64,000 nucleotides of DNA from Pseudonocardiaceae bacterium. GTDB lineage: Bacteria; Actinomycetota; Actinomycetes; Mycobacteriales; Pseudonocardiaceae. This document shows, piece by piece, positions 42,040 through 51,998 of the stretch (position 1 is the stretch's first letter; each line of letters begins with the position of its first letter). The stretch lies in NCBI GenBank assembly GCA_009379845.1, contig WHSZ01000003.1, positions 1 to 64,000 of the forward strand, given 5' to 3'. The notes below the pieces were generated by a model. It saw nothing but the letters and a program-made list of their open reading frames with translations, did no database searches and had not been told where the DNA came from. The position numbers and the translations under genes were made by a program.

Positions 42040-42948
42040 TCAGTCCTCGATGGTGCGGCCGGTGAGCGCGACGAACGCGTCGTCAAGGCCGGCCTGCTCG
42101 ACGCGAAGTTCGTGCGCCACGATGTGCTTGCTGGCCAGCAGCGCGGTCACCTCGTGCACCACGTTGCCGGTGCCGGTCACGGTGACCTGCCCTTGCTGCC
42201 ACTCCACCCGGCGCACCTCGGGTAGCCCGGTGAGCAGCTCGTCGTTCAGCGGTTCGGACGGCCGGAAGCGGATGCGGTGCTCGGCCTGCACGGTGGCGAC
42301 CAGCCCGGCCGGGGTGTCGATAGCCACCACCGACCCGGAATCGATCAGCGCCAGCCGGTCACACAGCCGCTCGGCCTCTTCCATAAAGTGGGTGACGAGC
42401 AGGATCGTCACACCGCGGCGGCGGACGTCTTCGATGAGCTCCCAGGTGTCCCTGCGGGCCTGCGGGTCGAGCCCGGTGGTGAGCTCGTCGAGCACCGCGA
42501 CGCGCGGGTTGCCGATCAGCGCGAGCGTGATGGACAGCCTCTGCTTCTGACCGCCGGAGAGTTTCTGGTACGGGGTATCGCGCTTGTCGGTCAGCCCGAG
42601 ATCGTTCAGCAACTCGTCGATGTCCGCCGGGTTACGGTAGAACGACGCATACAGCTCGAGCGCCTCGCGCACCTTGAGCCGCTCCGGGAGTTCGCTTTCC
42701 TGGAGTTGCACGCCCAATAGCTGGCGCAGCTCGTCGGTGTCTCGCCGTGGATCCAGCCCGAGTACCGAAATCGAACCGGAATCCGGTGTGCGCAACCCTT
42801 CGATGCATTCCACGGTGGTCGTCTTGCCAGCCCCATTCGGGCCGAGAATGCCGAATATTTCCCCTTCTTCCACGGTGAACGACACATCCCGGACCGCGAC
42901 GGTATCCCGGTAGCGCTTCTGCAGATTCTGTACCTCGACGACTGCCAT
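42040..42948 (-). CDS. ABC transporter ATP-binding protein (DrrA-like)
   Basis: A 302-residue ATPase. It has Walker A GPNGAGKTTTVECIEGL, the Q-loop in LLGVQLQESELPERLKVREA, signature KLSGGQKQRLSITLALIG, Walker B VAVLDELTTGLDP and switch His in LLVTHFMEEAERL, with the C-terminal extension typical of DrrA. ATG 42948 begins the conserved MAVVEVQNLQKRY; a much longer in-frame extension upstream is not supported. First gene of the minus-strand operon; a 22-bp palindrome stands 113 bp upstream. Confidence 0.93.
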   Translation of the reverse strand: MAVVEVQNLQKRYRDTVAVRDVSFTVEEGEIFGILGPNGAGKTTTVECIEGLRTPDSGSISVLGLDPRRDTDELRQLLGVQLQESELPERLKVREALELYASFYRNPADIDELLNDLGLTDKRDTPYQKLSGGQKQRLSITLALIGNPRVAVLDELTTGLDPQARRDTWELIEDVRRRGVTILLVTHFMEEAERLCDRLALIDSGSVVAIDTPAGLVATVQAEHRIRFRPSEPLNDELLTGLPEVRRVEWQQGQVTVTGTGNVVHEVTALLASKHIVAHELRVEQAGLDDAFVALTGRTIED

Positions 42949-43060
42949 GCCCCCGATTCCCTCCTTGAGGTCCTGTGCTGGATACGTCAAGGATTTCCGG
43001 ATCGGCAGCGTTTGGGGATCGCCTGGCCGGCTACGGTCCAGGTCGGGTGTGGTGGAGATG

Positions 43061-43082
43061 GCATCAACCGATCGGTTGATGC
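43061..43082. promoter_or_regulatory. 22-bp perfect palindrome, likely TetR-type operator
   Basis: GCATCAACCGA is followed directly by its exact reverse complement TCGGTTGATGC, so both strands read identically over 22 bp. It lies in the 193-bp spacer upstream of the exporter ATPase gene and beyond the 3' end of the DUF402 gene. TetR-family repressors of drug exporters bind perfect palindromes of this kind; no such regulator is encoded next to it. Confidence 0.7.
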
Positions 43083-43141
43083 CGGAGTGCGCCGGTTCCT
43101 TCGCCGACGCGCGGGGTGACGGGCTGGGCCGGCTAACGGTA

Positions 43142-43666
43142 TTAGCGCCGCCGCCAGCTGGTGGTGATGCCGGAGCGGCCGAGCCAGTCGGCAAGGTCGT
43201 AGCCGCAGCCCGCGAGCCCTTCCACCGTCCGGAACGCGACCTCGCAGGCGTGCCGGGCACTCACGGCATCGACGAGCCCGGCTTCCACCGCCCCGAACAA
43301 CTCGTCGGTGTCCAGCACGGCCAGGTCCTTGCCGGAGCGCAGCACGATATCCAGGTACAGGTCGGTGGCCAGCCAGCGTAGATTGCCTCGCTCGATATGC
43401 ACCACGTCCAGGTAGAAGTCCTGGTCACGCTCGTACCCTGGGTTGAACCAGAAGTCCGTGATCCGCAGGCCGAGCTGGGGCAGCAGCCAGGACTCCAGGT
43501 AGTGGAACTGCGCACGACCAGGCGTCGGGCGGGCCAGGTAGAGCCCGAACGGCTCGACCCGGTACTCGTCGACCGCGCGGATGACACCCTTCGGGTCGGT
43601 GTTCGTGCGCGCCGCGAGGTCGAACGTCTCCACCTTGGGTGCGTGCGGGGCTTCCTGGCCGGCCAT
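43142..43666 (-). CDS. DUF402 domain protein
   Basis: A 174-residue protein of the DUF402 family, relatives of which (FomD, and the RNA-processing related YgaC type) hydrolyse nucleoside diphosphates or related phosphoesters. Typical segments are [21 protein letters not shown] and [28 protein letters not shown], rich in acidic metal-binding candidates. It sits divergent to uvrB exactly as Rv1632c does beside uvrB in M. tuberculosis. Its biochemical role here is not established. Confidence 0.82.
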   Translation of the reverse strand: MAGQEAPHAPKVETFDLAARTNTDPKGVIRAVDEYRVEPFGLYLARPTPGRAQFHYLESWLLPQLGLRITDFWFNPGYERDQDFYLDVVHIERGNLRWLATDLYLDIVLRSGKDLAVLDTDELFGAVEAGLVDAVSARHACEVAFRTVEGLAGCGYDLADWLGRSGITTSWRRR

Positions 43667-43731
43667 GTGCCCATCTTGTCGTGCCGTCAGGGGAAGCTGA
43701 AACTGTCGGTGCGGGCGCCTACGCTGGTGGC

Positions 43732-45897
<2,166 letters not shown>

Positions 45898-45951
45898 ACC
45901 GCTCTGGCACGCGGCGAGCCCACCCGTGTTTCCGAATGCGGTCGCCCGGTG

Positions 45952-45998
45952 ACGAACGGCACGTTCGAGCGATCCCGTTATCCCAACGTGCCGTTCGT
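45952..45998. terminator. long hairpin downstream of uvrB
   Basis: ACGAACGGCACGTT and AACGTGCCGTTCGT form a 14-bp perfect stem with a 19-base loop, 55 bp after the uvrB stop. There is no T-run. It most likely ends uvrB transcription; a repetitive intergenic palindrome is the alternative. Confidence 0.6.
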
Positions 45999-46149
45999 GC
46001 AGCCCACGCCCCGCAACCACCCAACGTCGGCGCCACCACAGGCTCGCCCGCTTTGTCGTGAATGCCCCCTTCCGGCACTAGACGCTCCAATGGGACATCC
46101 GGTCTGCGGCGCAATGGTGTAGTTGTATCTGTATGGGTACCATTACACC

Positions 46150-46425
46150 GTGGCGATGAACATCAAGGATCCCGAGGCAGAGCGGCTCGCCGCCGAGATC
46201 GCCGAGCTGACCGGGGAGAGTAAGACCGCCGCGGTGCGCGGGGCGCTGCGTGCGCGGCGAGATCGGCTTGTCGCCGAGCGGGACGCGGAATGCAGCGGCG
46301 AGGAACTTTTGCGATTTCTTCGCGACGAGATCTGGCCGCTCATTCCGGAGCACGAGAAGGGGCGTCCTCGGATGACCAAGACCGAGCGAGAAGAAATCCT
46401 CGGCATTGGCCCGGAGGGCGTATGA
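46150..46425 (+). CDS. vapB: VapB-type antitoxin (Rv0623-like)
   Basis: About 91 residues: VAMNIKDPEAERLAAEIAEL, TGESKTAAVRGALRARRDRL, then a tail EEILGIGPEGV. This is the ribbon-helix-helix-like VapB/PSK-type antitoxin common in actinobacteria. The start may be GTG 46150 or ATG 46156. GGTGTA (46116-46121) and TACACC (46144-46149) form an inverted pair straddling the promoter region and may be the autoregulatory operator. The stop overlaps the toxin start. Confidence 0.85.
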   Translation: MAMNIKDPEAERLAAEIAELTGESKTAAVRGALRARRDRLVAERDAECSGEELLRFLRDEIWPLIPEHEKGRPRMTKTEREEILGIGPEGV

Positions 46426-46817
46426 TTCTTGACAGTTCAGCCATTGTTTCGGTTATTCGGGGTGAACTGGGTCATGAGCGAATTGTTTCATGTCTGGCGC
46501 GAGAGCCGGATGTTCGCGTCGGCGCACCAACACTTGTAGAGACGGCGATGGTGCTCACCGGACGCCTTGGTCGCGTCGGAGGGCTCGCATTAGACCGTCT
46601 TATCCGAGAGAAGAGGATAGACGTCCTTTCGTTCAGCGATGCGCACTGGCGAGTGGCCAATACGGCGTTTATTCGTTTTGGCAAGGGGAGGCACCCGGCC
46701 AAGCTGAATTTGGGAGATTGCTTCACTTACGCGGTGGCCCGCGTGGCGGGTGAACCATTGCTGTGTGTAGGTGACGATTTTTCGCAGACCGATCTCGAAC
46801 TGGTGAGCCTGGACTGA
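46422..46817 (+). CDS. vapC: VapC-type PIN-domain ribonuclease toxin
   Basis: A 131-residue PIN-domain protein beginning MILDSSAIVSVIRGE (Asp4, first metal ligand), with the conserved Glu in GAPTLVETAMVL and the Asp in LNLGDCFTYAVARV, then a last acidic site in LLCVGDDFSQTDLEL. All expected catalytic acids appear present, so unlike the PIN gene at 7736 this toxin should be active. ATGA overlap with the antitoxin gene. The following 280 bp hold no gene I can support. Confidence 0.9.
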   Translation: MILDSSAIVSVIRGELGHERIVSCLAREPDVRVGAPTLVETAMVLTGRLGRVGGLALDRLIREKRIDVLSFSDAHWRVANTAFIRFGKGRHPAKLNLGDCFTYAVARVAGEPLLCVGDDFSQTDLELVSLD

Positions 46818-47099
46818 GCTCGTCCACGGGCATGTCGGTCACCGCTCCTCCGGAACCCCGATCGCGCGGCCGAATTCCTCCTAGTCCGCGAAACCCTCCG
46901 GGGTGGCTGCGGCTCTGCACGAGCACAACGCGGTGATCGGGTTGCGCTCGAGTTTGGCTTGAGTGTCAAGCAGGTGATTACCGCCAGCCGACCGCGCACC
47001 AGCGAGCTTCAAGCGCGGCACCAGACCTCCCTCGAATCCGTGTTGCGACCGTCCAGGCCTCGACGGTGTGCGTGCTCGTACAACAGAGGGAGCCTTCGG

Positions 47100-47888
47100 A
47101 TGCCACTGCTATCGGTGATCACAGCTGGCTACGCCCCCAAATCTGATTACCTCAAGGACACGGTGATCAGCGTCTTGGAACAGGACGTGCCACCAGGATG
47201 GGAGTTCGAATGGCTGTTTCAGGAAGACGGGACTACACCGTGCCTTGGCGATCTGGTTCAGCAGGTTCCGCAGGCACGTTACGAGGCAAACGACCGGTCT
47301 TTCGGAATCGCCGCCACCCGCAATCTGGCATTGAGCCGTGGCCGAGGCGACTTGCTCAGGGTTCTTGATCACGACGACGTGCTGTTGCCCGGAGCGCTGT
47401 CCAAAGCGATCACACACTTCGTCGAACACCAGGGGATACATTGGCTGCTCACCGCTTCGGACGAGATCGACTTCGCCGGAAAGCGCTATAGTTGCCCACC
47501 GCCCCCGATGTCGGGCTGGTTACCTCGGGGCAGCATGGGACCGATTACCGATTCGAACGGTCGCTGGTCGGTGTACAGCGCCGGCCTGACCGCCCGCCTC
47601 GACACTGTGCGGGCACTCGGTGGCTGGATGGCGGCGCCCCGTTCGGAAGACGTTGGCCTCGTAACAGCTTTGGCCGAAGTTGCCGATGGCTATATCGATC
47701 CCTGCGCGGGATGGTTGTATCGGCGGCATCCAGTGCAGACTCATCTCGATGACGACTGGCAGGCTCGCGAAAGTCAGGCGGCCACTCTTGTCACGCAACG
47801 GCTTGCGGCTATGCGAAGCGCCGGCGTGATGCTGAGAAATACAGCTTCCCTGTCGTTCAAGACGTTTTCTGACAACGAAGCGCGGTAG
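47100..47888 (+). CDS. family 2 glycosyltransferase
   Basis: A 262-residue GT-A-fold transferase. It begins LLSVITAGYAPKSDYLKDTVISVLEQ, carries GIAATRNLALSRGRGDLLRV and the metal/nucleotide-binding DHDD at residues 90-93, and later has the acidic segment PRSEDVGLVTALAE. Soluble, no membrane helices. ATG 47100 follows GAGGGAG. It lies before the deoxysugar cluster, but GT2 enzymes usually build polysaccharides or cell-surface glycans. A role in glycosylating the cluster's product is possible and unproven. Confidence 0.82.
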   Translation: MPLLSVITAGYAPKSDYLKDTVISVLEQDVPPGWEFEWLFQEDGTTPCLGDLVQQVPQARYEANDRSFGIAATRNLALSRGRGDLLRVLDHDDVLLPGALSKAITHFVEHQGIHWLLTASDEIDFAGKRYSCPPPPMSGWLPRGSMGPITDSNGRWSVYSAGLTARLDTVRALGGWMAAPRSEDVGLVTALAEVADGYIDPCAGWLYRRHPVQTHLDDDWQARESQAATLVTQRLAAMRSAGVMLRNTASLSFKTFSDNEAR

Positions 47889-48010
47889 ATGGATCCCACT
47901 TCGATTCGAATTCAAGCCGGCGGAGAGAAGCTTCCTGGCGACCGGAAAGCGGCGTCGAGTCATGTCGCCGCGGACACGCAGGTGCGACCGAGAACAGAGG
48001 CGTAGGCGAA

Positions 48011-48691
48011 ATGACAACAACCGGCATATGCGAGGCACCGCGCTGCCGTGACGATCGCGATGGCGAACGGAAGCGGCTACGTCCAGCGATTCCGGGGCTT
48101 CGGCTGTGTGCATCCTGTATGGACAGGTTGAGAACCGATCTCGCACGGCTGCCCGATTGTTACGAAGCTTGTGAGCGCGCGTTGGCATACGTGGCTCCCC
48201 GAGGCCTGGATCGCGTGCGTGGCGGGCAACCGAGAGGCATCTGCCTTAACGAAGTCGCCGTGGCGGCGAGGTCCGACGTTGTCGGGATGCTGGCCTCCTG
48301 GGCCGCGCTGGTTGTCGATGAACGTGCGGTATCGGGCCCGGGCGGCCGAAATGTCGGGGAGCTGGCCGCGTTTCTCGCAACGCATCTCGACTGGCTGGGG
48401 GCCCATCCGGCCGCACAGGACTTCGCGGACGAGATCGCCGAACTCGCCCATGCGGCCGACAATGTCTTGCACCCCAATCCGACACTGCACATGGAACTGG
48501 GGCCGTGCGCAGAGCCCGGCTGCGATCAGATGGTGTCGGCGACCGTCCGTGCTGAAGACGCGCACCTGCCCCCGCAGGTTGGTTGTTCCGCCGGCCATGT
48601 GTGCCAGCCACACCAGTGGCTGCTGATGGCTGGCCAGATCCATCAGGCAATGCGGGGTCACCTGGCCAGGCGTTCGGAGCACGTCGCATGA
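48011..48691 (+). CDS. OvmZ-like protein with Cys pairs (function unknown)
   Basis: A 226-residue protein. The N-terminus carries a CEAPRC...CASC pattern that may bind zinc, followed by a helical domain (LPDCYEACERAL, GQPRGICLNEVAVAARSDVVGMLASW, NVGELAAFLATHLDWLGAHPAAQDF). A second Cys cluster follows near the C-terminus (CAEPGC, CSAGHVCQPHQW). It resembles proteins annotated OvmZ after the oviedomycin cluster of Streptomyces antibioticus; their role is not known. Its stop overlaps the start of a small helix-turn-helix gene, so the two act together. Confidence 0.55.
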   Translation: MTTTGICEAPRCRDDRDGERKRLRPAIPGLRLCASCMDRLRTDLARLPDCYEACERALAYVAPRGLDRVRGGQPRGICLNEVAVAARSDVVGMLASWAALVVDERAVSGPGGRNVGELAAFLATHLDWLGAHPAAQDFADEIAELAHAADNVLHPNPTLHMELGPCAEPGCDQMVSATVRAEDAHLPPQVGCSAGHVCQPHQWLLMAGQIHQAMRGHLARRSEHVA

Positions 48692-48888
48692 ACCGGACCC
48701 CACCCCAACGCCGCCGGACGGTGCCCACCCAGCTTGCCGCCATGGCTGTTGGCGTTTCCGAAGCAACCGTGCGGAAATGGGCTAGCCGTGGCAAGCTCAC
48801 CCGCTACGGCCGGCCGGGGCGCGCGGAATACGACCTGGACGAACTCCTTGTGCTATCCGAGGAAAGGGCGTGGGCCAGTCTGGCATGA
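48688..48888 (+). CDS. small MerR/excisionase-like helix-turn-helix protein
   Basis: A 66-residue protein consisting essentially of one DNA-binding domain: TVPTQLAAMAVGVSEATVRK, then WASRGKLTRYGRPGRAEYDL, with the tail DELLVLSEERAWASLA. The ATG overlaps the stop of the OvmZ-like gene. In actinomycetes such tiny regulators accompany OvmZ-like proteins. Palindromes lie immediately after its stop and could be its targets. Confidence 0.75.
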   Translation: MNRTPPQRRRTVPTQLAAMAVGVSEATVRKWASRGKLTRYGRPGRAEYDLDELLVLSEERAWASLA

Positions 48889-48911
48889 GATCGGTATCGG
48901 CTATACCGATC
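48889..48911. promoter_or_regulatory. inverted repeat directly after the small helix-turn-helix gene
   Basis: GATCGGTAT-CGGCT-ATACCGATC (9-bp arms, 5-base spacer) starts at the base after the stop codon. A further half-site-like CTATACC follows at 48915. It may be an operator for the adjacent helix-turn-helix protein or a short terminator. Confidence 0.5.
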
Positions 48912-48994
48912 ACGCTATACCAGCGGCACAACCGCCGCTCGAGTCGAGTAATTGTGCATTCAAGCATGGCTCGATTCGTATTCGAATAAGGTCT

Positions 48995-49038
48995 GATATC
49001 TGGGTGTCCCCTTCGGGTGCGAGGAACACCCAGATATC
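48995..49038. promoter_or_regulatory. long inverted repeat in the leader of the deoxysugar operon
   Basis: GATATCTGGGTGT (48995-49007) and ACACCCAGATATC (49026-49038) are exact reverse complements, with an 18-base loop that can extend the stem by two more pairs. It lies inside the 522-bp gene-free stretch 48889-49410 before the 2,3-dehydratase gene. The mixed composition of the arms (EcoRV-like GATATC end) is more like a terminator or attenuator than a chance palindrome. I see no gene in the rest of that stretch. Confidence 0.65.
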
Positions 49039-49410
49039 TCTGTCTTCGGCAAGACCGCCGAACCTTCCCATGGGTGTCAAGAAAGTCGGCTACCGGGGTT
49101 GGCAACGATCGGTTTGGCTGTCACACTTTTCACGGGACATAGCTGTGTCCAAAATCAGATGTCTACATGGGCACAGGCCTTGCCGGACATATTCGGCGAG
49201 TGTTGCGCGATCCTACGAATAGGCACTGATCGGTGTTTGTCGAGCGCATGCGGTAGTACTCGCGAGCCGACGAACCCGAGCGCGACCCAACGTCGATCGC
49301 CGCGCGCGGCGCGTATCGCGAGAAGTCCGATTGATGCGAGTGGTTACGGCGGAACCGCAGGTCATCGGACCGTATCCGCGCAGCTCCTCTTCTGCTCAGG
49401 GAGGTTTCTG

Positions 49411-50763
49411 TTGTTTACCAGCATCGCGCAAATTCTCGACTGGCTGGCCGAACGAGGTCGAAGCAACGAGTACTGGGTGAAACAAGTTCCACTCGATCAG
49501 TTGGATGGCTGGCAGGTTGAAGGGGATACCGGAAACCTCGTGCACCGCAGCGGTCGATTTTATACGATCAAAGGTCTTGATGTATCTGGAGCCCATCGGG
49601 AGATCAGCTGCTGGCAGCAACCGATTATCGAGCAGCCCGAGCACGGGATTCTCGGGATCTTGGTCAAAGAATTCGATGGTGAAACGTACTGCCTGCTGCA
49701 GGCGAAGATGGAACCGGGCAATGTGAACATGCTCCAGCTGTCTCCGACCGTCCAAGCGACCAAGAGCAATTACACCGGGGCGCACGGTGGGAAGTCGGTC
49801 CCGTATCTGGAGTATTTCATCTCGCCACGGCGGGGACGTGTCGTCTTCGACGCACTGCAGTCCGAACAGGGCGCGTGGTTTCTGGCTAAACGGAACCGCA
49901 ACATGGTGGTGCAGGTCACGGACGATGTTCCAGTATTCGAGGATTTCTGCTGGATCAACATCGACCAGATCGGGGAACTGCTCCAGATCGATAACTTGAT
50001 CAACATGGATACCCGGACCGTGCTGTCCGGTGCGGTGTCATTACGGCCTGCTGGCGACGGCAGCCTGGAACGTGATCCGTTCCGGGATGCCATGACACCT
50101 CCGCGCGGCTCGCGGCACCGGTCCCTGCACAGCGTGCCCGAATTGCTCAGCTGGTTCACCGAAGTGAAAGCCAGGAGCACGATGTCGCGCCGCCGCGTTC
50201 CCTTGTCGGAGGTGTCTGGCTGGTCTCATTCCGATGGCGTGATATCCCATGTGGACGGCAAGCATTTCACGGTGGTTGGTTTGGAGGTCGAGGCGAGCAA
50301 TCGCGAAGTGGCCGGCTGGTCCCAGCCGATGATCGCCCCGCGTGGTCAAGGTGTGGTTGCTTTCCTGGCCAAGCGCATCAAGGGCACGCTGCATCTGCTG
50401 GTGCAAGCCCGCATGGAAGCGGGCGCGTTCGACGTCATGGAGATGGCACCCACCGTGCAGTGCATACCGGAGAACTACAACCGCCGATCAACCACTGCGG
50501 GCTCGCCCCTTTTCGTGGAAGAGGTACTCAACGCGCCGGCTACTCGGATCAGATTCGATTCTGTGCATTCGGAGGAGGGTGGACGTTTTTATCATGCACA
50601 GAATCGTTACCTGCTTATCGAGCTCGAAGATGATTTCCCGACCGATGTGTCGGATGATTTTGTGTGGATGACGCCGCGCCAGCTCATAGGTTTCGTGCGG
50701 TACGGGAATTATCTCAATGTAGAAGCGCGAAATTTGGTGGCGTGCCTAGGTTTCCTTCGGTAA
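49411..50763 (+). CDS. NDP-hexose 2,3-dehydratase
   Basis: About 450 residues in two homologous halves (about 1-215 and 230-450), as in TylX3, UrdS and Dnm[21 protein letters not shown] / [20 protein letters not shown], then [26 protein letters not shown] / [26 protein letters not shown]. The enzyme removes water from NDP-4-keto-6-deoxyglucose and begins 2-deoxygenation. The TTG start at 49411 follows AGGGAGG (49398-49404); an upstream in-frame extension lacks similarity. Codon 211 is a rare TTA (50041-50043). First gene of the deoxysugar set. Confidence 0.9.
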   Translation: MFTSIAQILDWLAERGRSNEYWVKQVPLDQLDGWQVEGDTGNLVHRSGRFYTIKGLDVSGAHREISCWQQPIIEQPEHGILGILVKEFDGETYCLLQAKMEPGNVNMLQLSPTVQATKSNYTGAHGGKSVPYLEYFISPRRGRVVFDALQSEQGAWFLAKRNRNMVVQVTDDVPVFEDFCWINIDQIGELLQIDNLINMDTRTVLSGAVSLRPAGDGSLERDPFRDAMTPPRGSRHRSLHSVPELLSWFTEVKARSTMSRRRVPLSEVSGWSHSDGVISHVDGKHFTVVGLEVEASNREVAGWSQPMIAPRGQGVVAFLAKRIKGTLHLLVQARMEAGAFDVMEMAPTVQCIPENYNRRSTTAGSPLFVEEVLNAPATRIRFDSVHSEEGGRFYHAQNRYLLIELEDDFPTDVSDDFVWMTPRQLIGFVRYGNYLNVEARNLVACLGFLR

Positions 50764-50825
50764 GGATCAGATTTCTTCTGAGAAAGCAAGTAACCGCAGC
50801 CGTATCTGAGTCGAAAGGCAGGTTA

Positions 50826-51947
50826 ATGACTACGCGCGTGTGGGACTATCTACCCGAGTTCGAAAAGGAGCGCGAGTCTATTCTCGAAGCCGTCGAAACG
50901 GTATTTGAGTCTGGTCAACTGGTGCTCGGTAAGAGCGTGCAGAAATTTGAGGAAGAATACGCGGCGTGCCACGGCGTGCGCTATTGCACCGGCGTCGACA
51001 ACGGGACCAATGCCGTCAAGCTGGGGCTTGAGGCATTGGGGGTGAAACCTGGCGACGAGGTTATCACGGTGTCGAACACCGCGGCGCCGACGGTGGTGGC
51101 GATCGACGAGGTCGGCGCCATCCCGGTCTTCGTCGATGTACGCGAGGACTACTACCTGATGAACACGGACCTCGTCGCGGACGCGATCACGTCGCGCACG
51201 AAGGCGTTGCTGCCCGTGCATCTGTACGGCCAGTGCGTCGAGATGGCTCCGCTCAAGCGGCTCGCCGCGGAACATGGCTTGGTCATTTTGGAAGACTGCG
51301 CCCAGTCACACGGCGCCCGGCACCATGCGAAACTTTCCGGAACGTTTGGTGACGCGGCGGCCTTCTCGTTCTATCCGACCAAGGTTCTCGGGGCCTACGG
51401 CGACGGTGGAGCCGTGCTCACCTCGGACGACGACGTGCACCAAAATTTGCGACGACTGCGCTACTACGGCATGGAGGATACCTACTTCGTTATGCGGACC
51501 CCCGGCCACAACAGTCGGCTGGACGAGGTACACGCGGAGATCCTGCGCCGAAAGCTCACCCGGCTGGACGGGTACATCGCTGGGCGTCGTGCGGTAGCAC
51601 AACGTTACGCGGACGGGCTTCGCGACCTCACCGGTCCAGATGGCCTGGTACTACCGTCCCTTGCACCAGGGAACGACCACGTGTACTACGTGTACGTCGT
51701 TCGCCACCCGCAGCGTGATCACATCATCGAAGCGCTCAAGGGTTACGACATCTCCCTGAACATCAGTTATCCCTGGCCGGTACATACCCAGACGGGATTC
51801 CAGCATCTCGGATATGCTCGCGGTTCGCTGCCGGTCACGGAGAAGCTGGCCGACCAAATCTTCTCGCTGCCGATGTACCCGTCGCTGCCGAGGGATGAGC
51901 AGGACAAGGTCATCAGCGCCGTCCGCGAGGTGCTGGCGACATGCTGA
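50826..51947 (+). CDS. DnrJ-like NDP-hexose 3-aminotransferase (DegT/DnrJ/EryC1 family)
   Basis: A 373-residue PLP-dependent sugar aminotransferase. It begins [20 protein letters not shown], contains [37 protein letters not shown] and [15 protein letters not shown] with the Schiff-base Lys186, then [13 protein letters not shown] and [20 protein letters not shown]. The N-terminal and C-terminal segments track DnrJ-type enzymes that install the 3-amino group of L-daunosamine. It therefore predicts a 3-amino-2,3,6-trideoxyhexose. The 63-bp gap to the dehydratase gene supports an operon. ATG 50826 was chosen from the conserved start. Confidence 0.88.
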   Translation: MTTRVWDYLPEFEKERESILEAVETVFESGQLVLGKSVQKFEEEYAACHGVRYCTGVDNGTNAVKLGLEALGVKPGDEVITVSNTAAPTVVAIDEVGAIPVFVDVREDYYLMNTDLVADAITSRTKALLPVHLYGQCVEMAPLKRLAAEHGLVILEDCAQSHGARHHAKLSGTFGDAAAFSFYPTKVLGAYGDGGAVLTSDDDVHQNLRRLRYYGMEDTYFVMRTPGHNSRLDEVHAEILRRKLTRLDGYIAGRRAVAQRYADGLRDLTGPDGLVLPSLAPGNDHVYYVYVVRHPQRDHIIEALKGYDISLNISYPWPVHTQTGFQHLGYARGSLPVTEKLADQIFSLPMYPSLPRDEQDKVISAVREVLATC

Positions 51948-51998
51948 CGTTGGGTCTGCTTACGTAGCGAAACAGCGGTGTTGCGTTACGGTTGAGTA

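Noticed and set aside
46818-47099. Minus-strand peptide with an EEFGRAIGVPEE-like stretch, perhaps a gene remnant
   Set aside because: It is interrupted by a stop, very short and not recognisable as any family.
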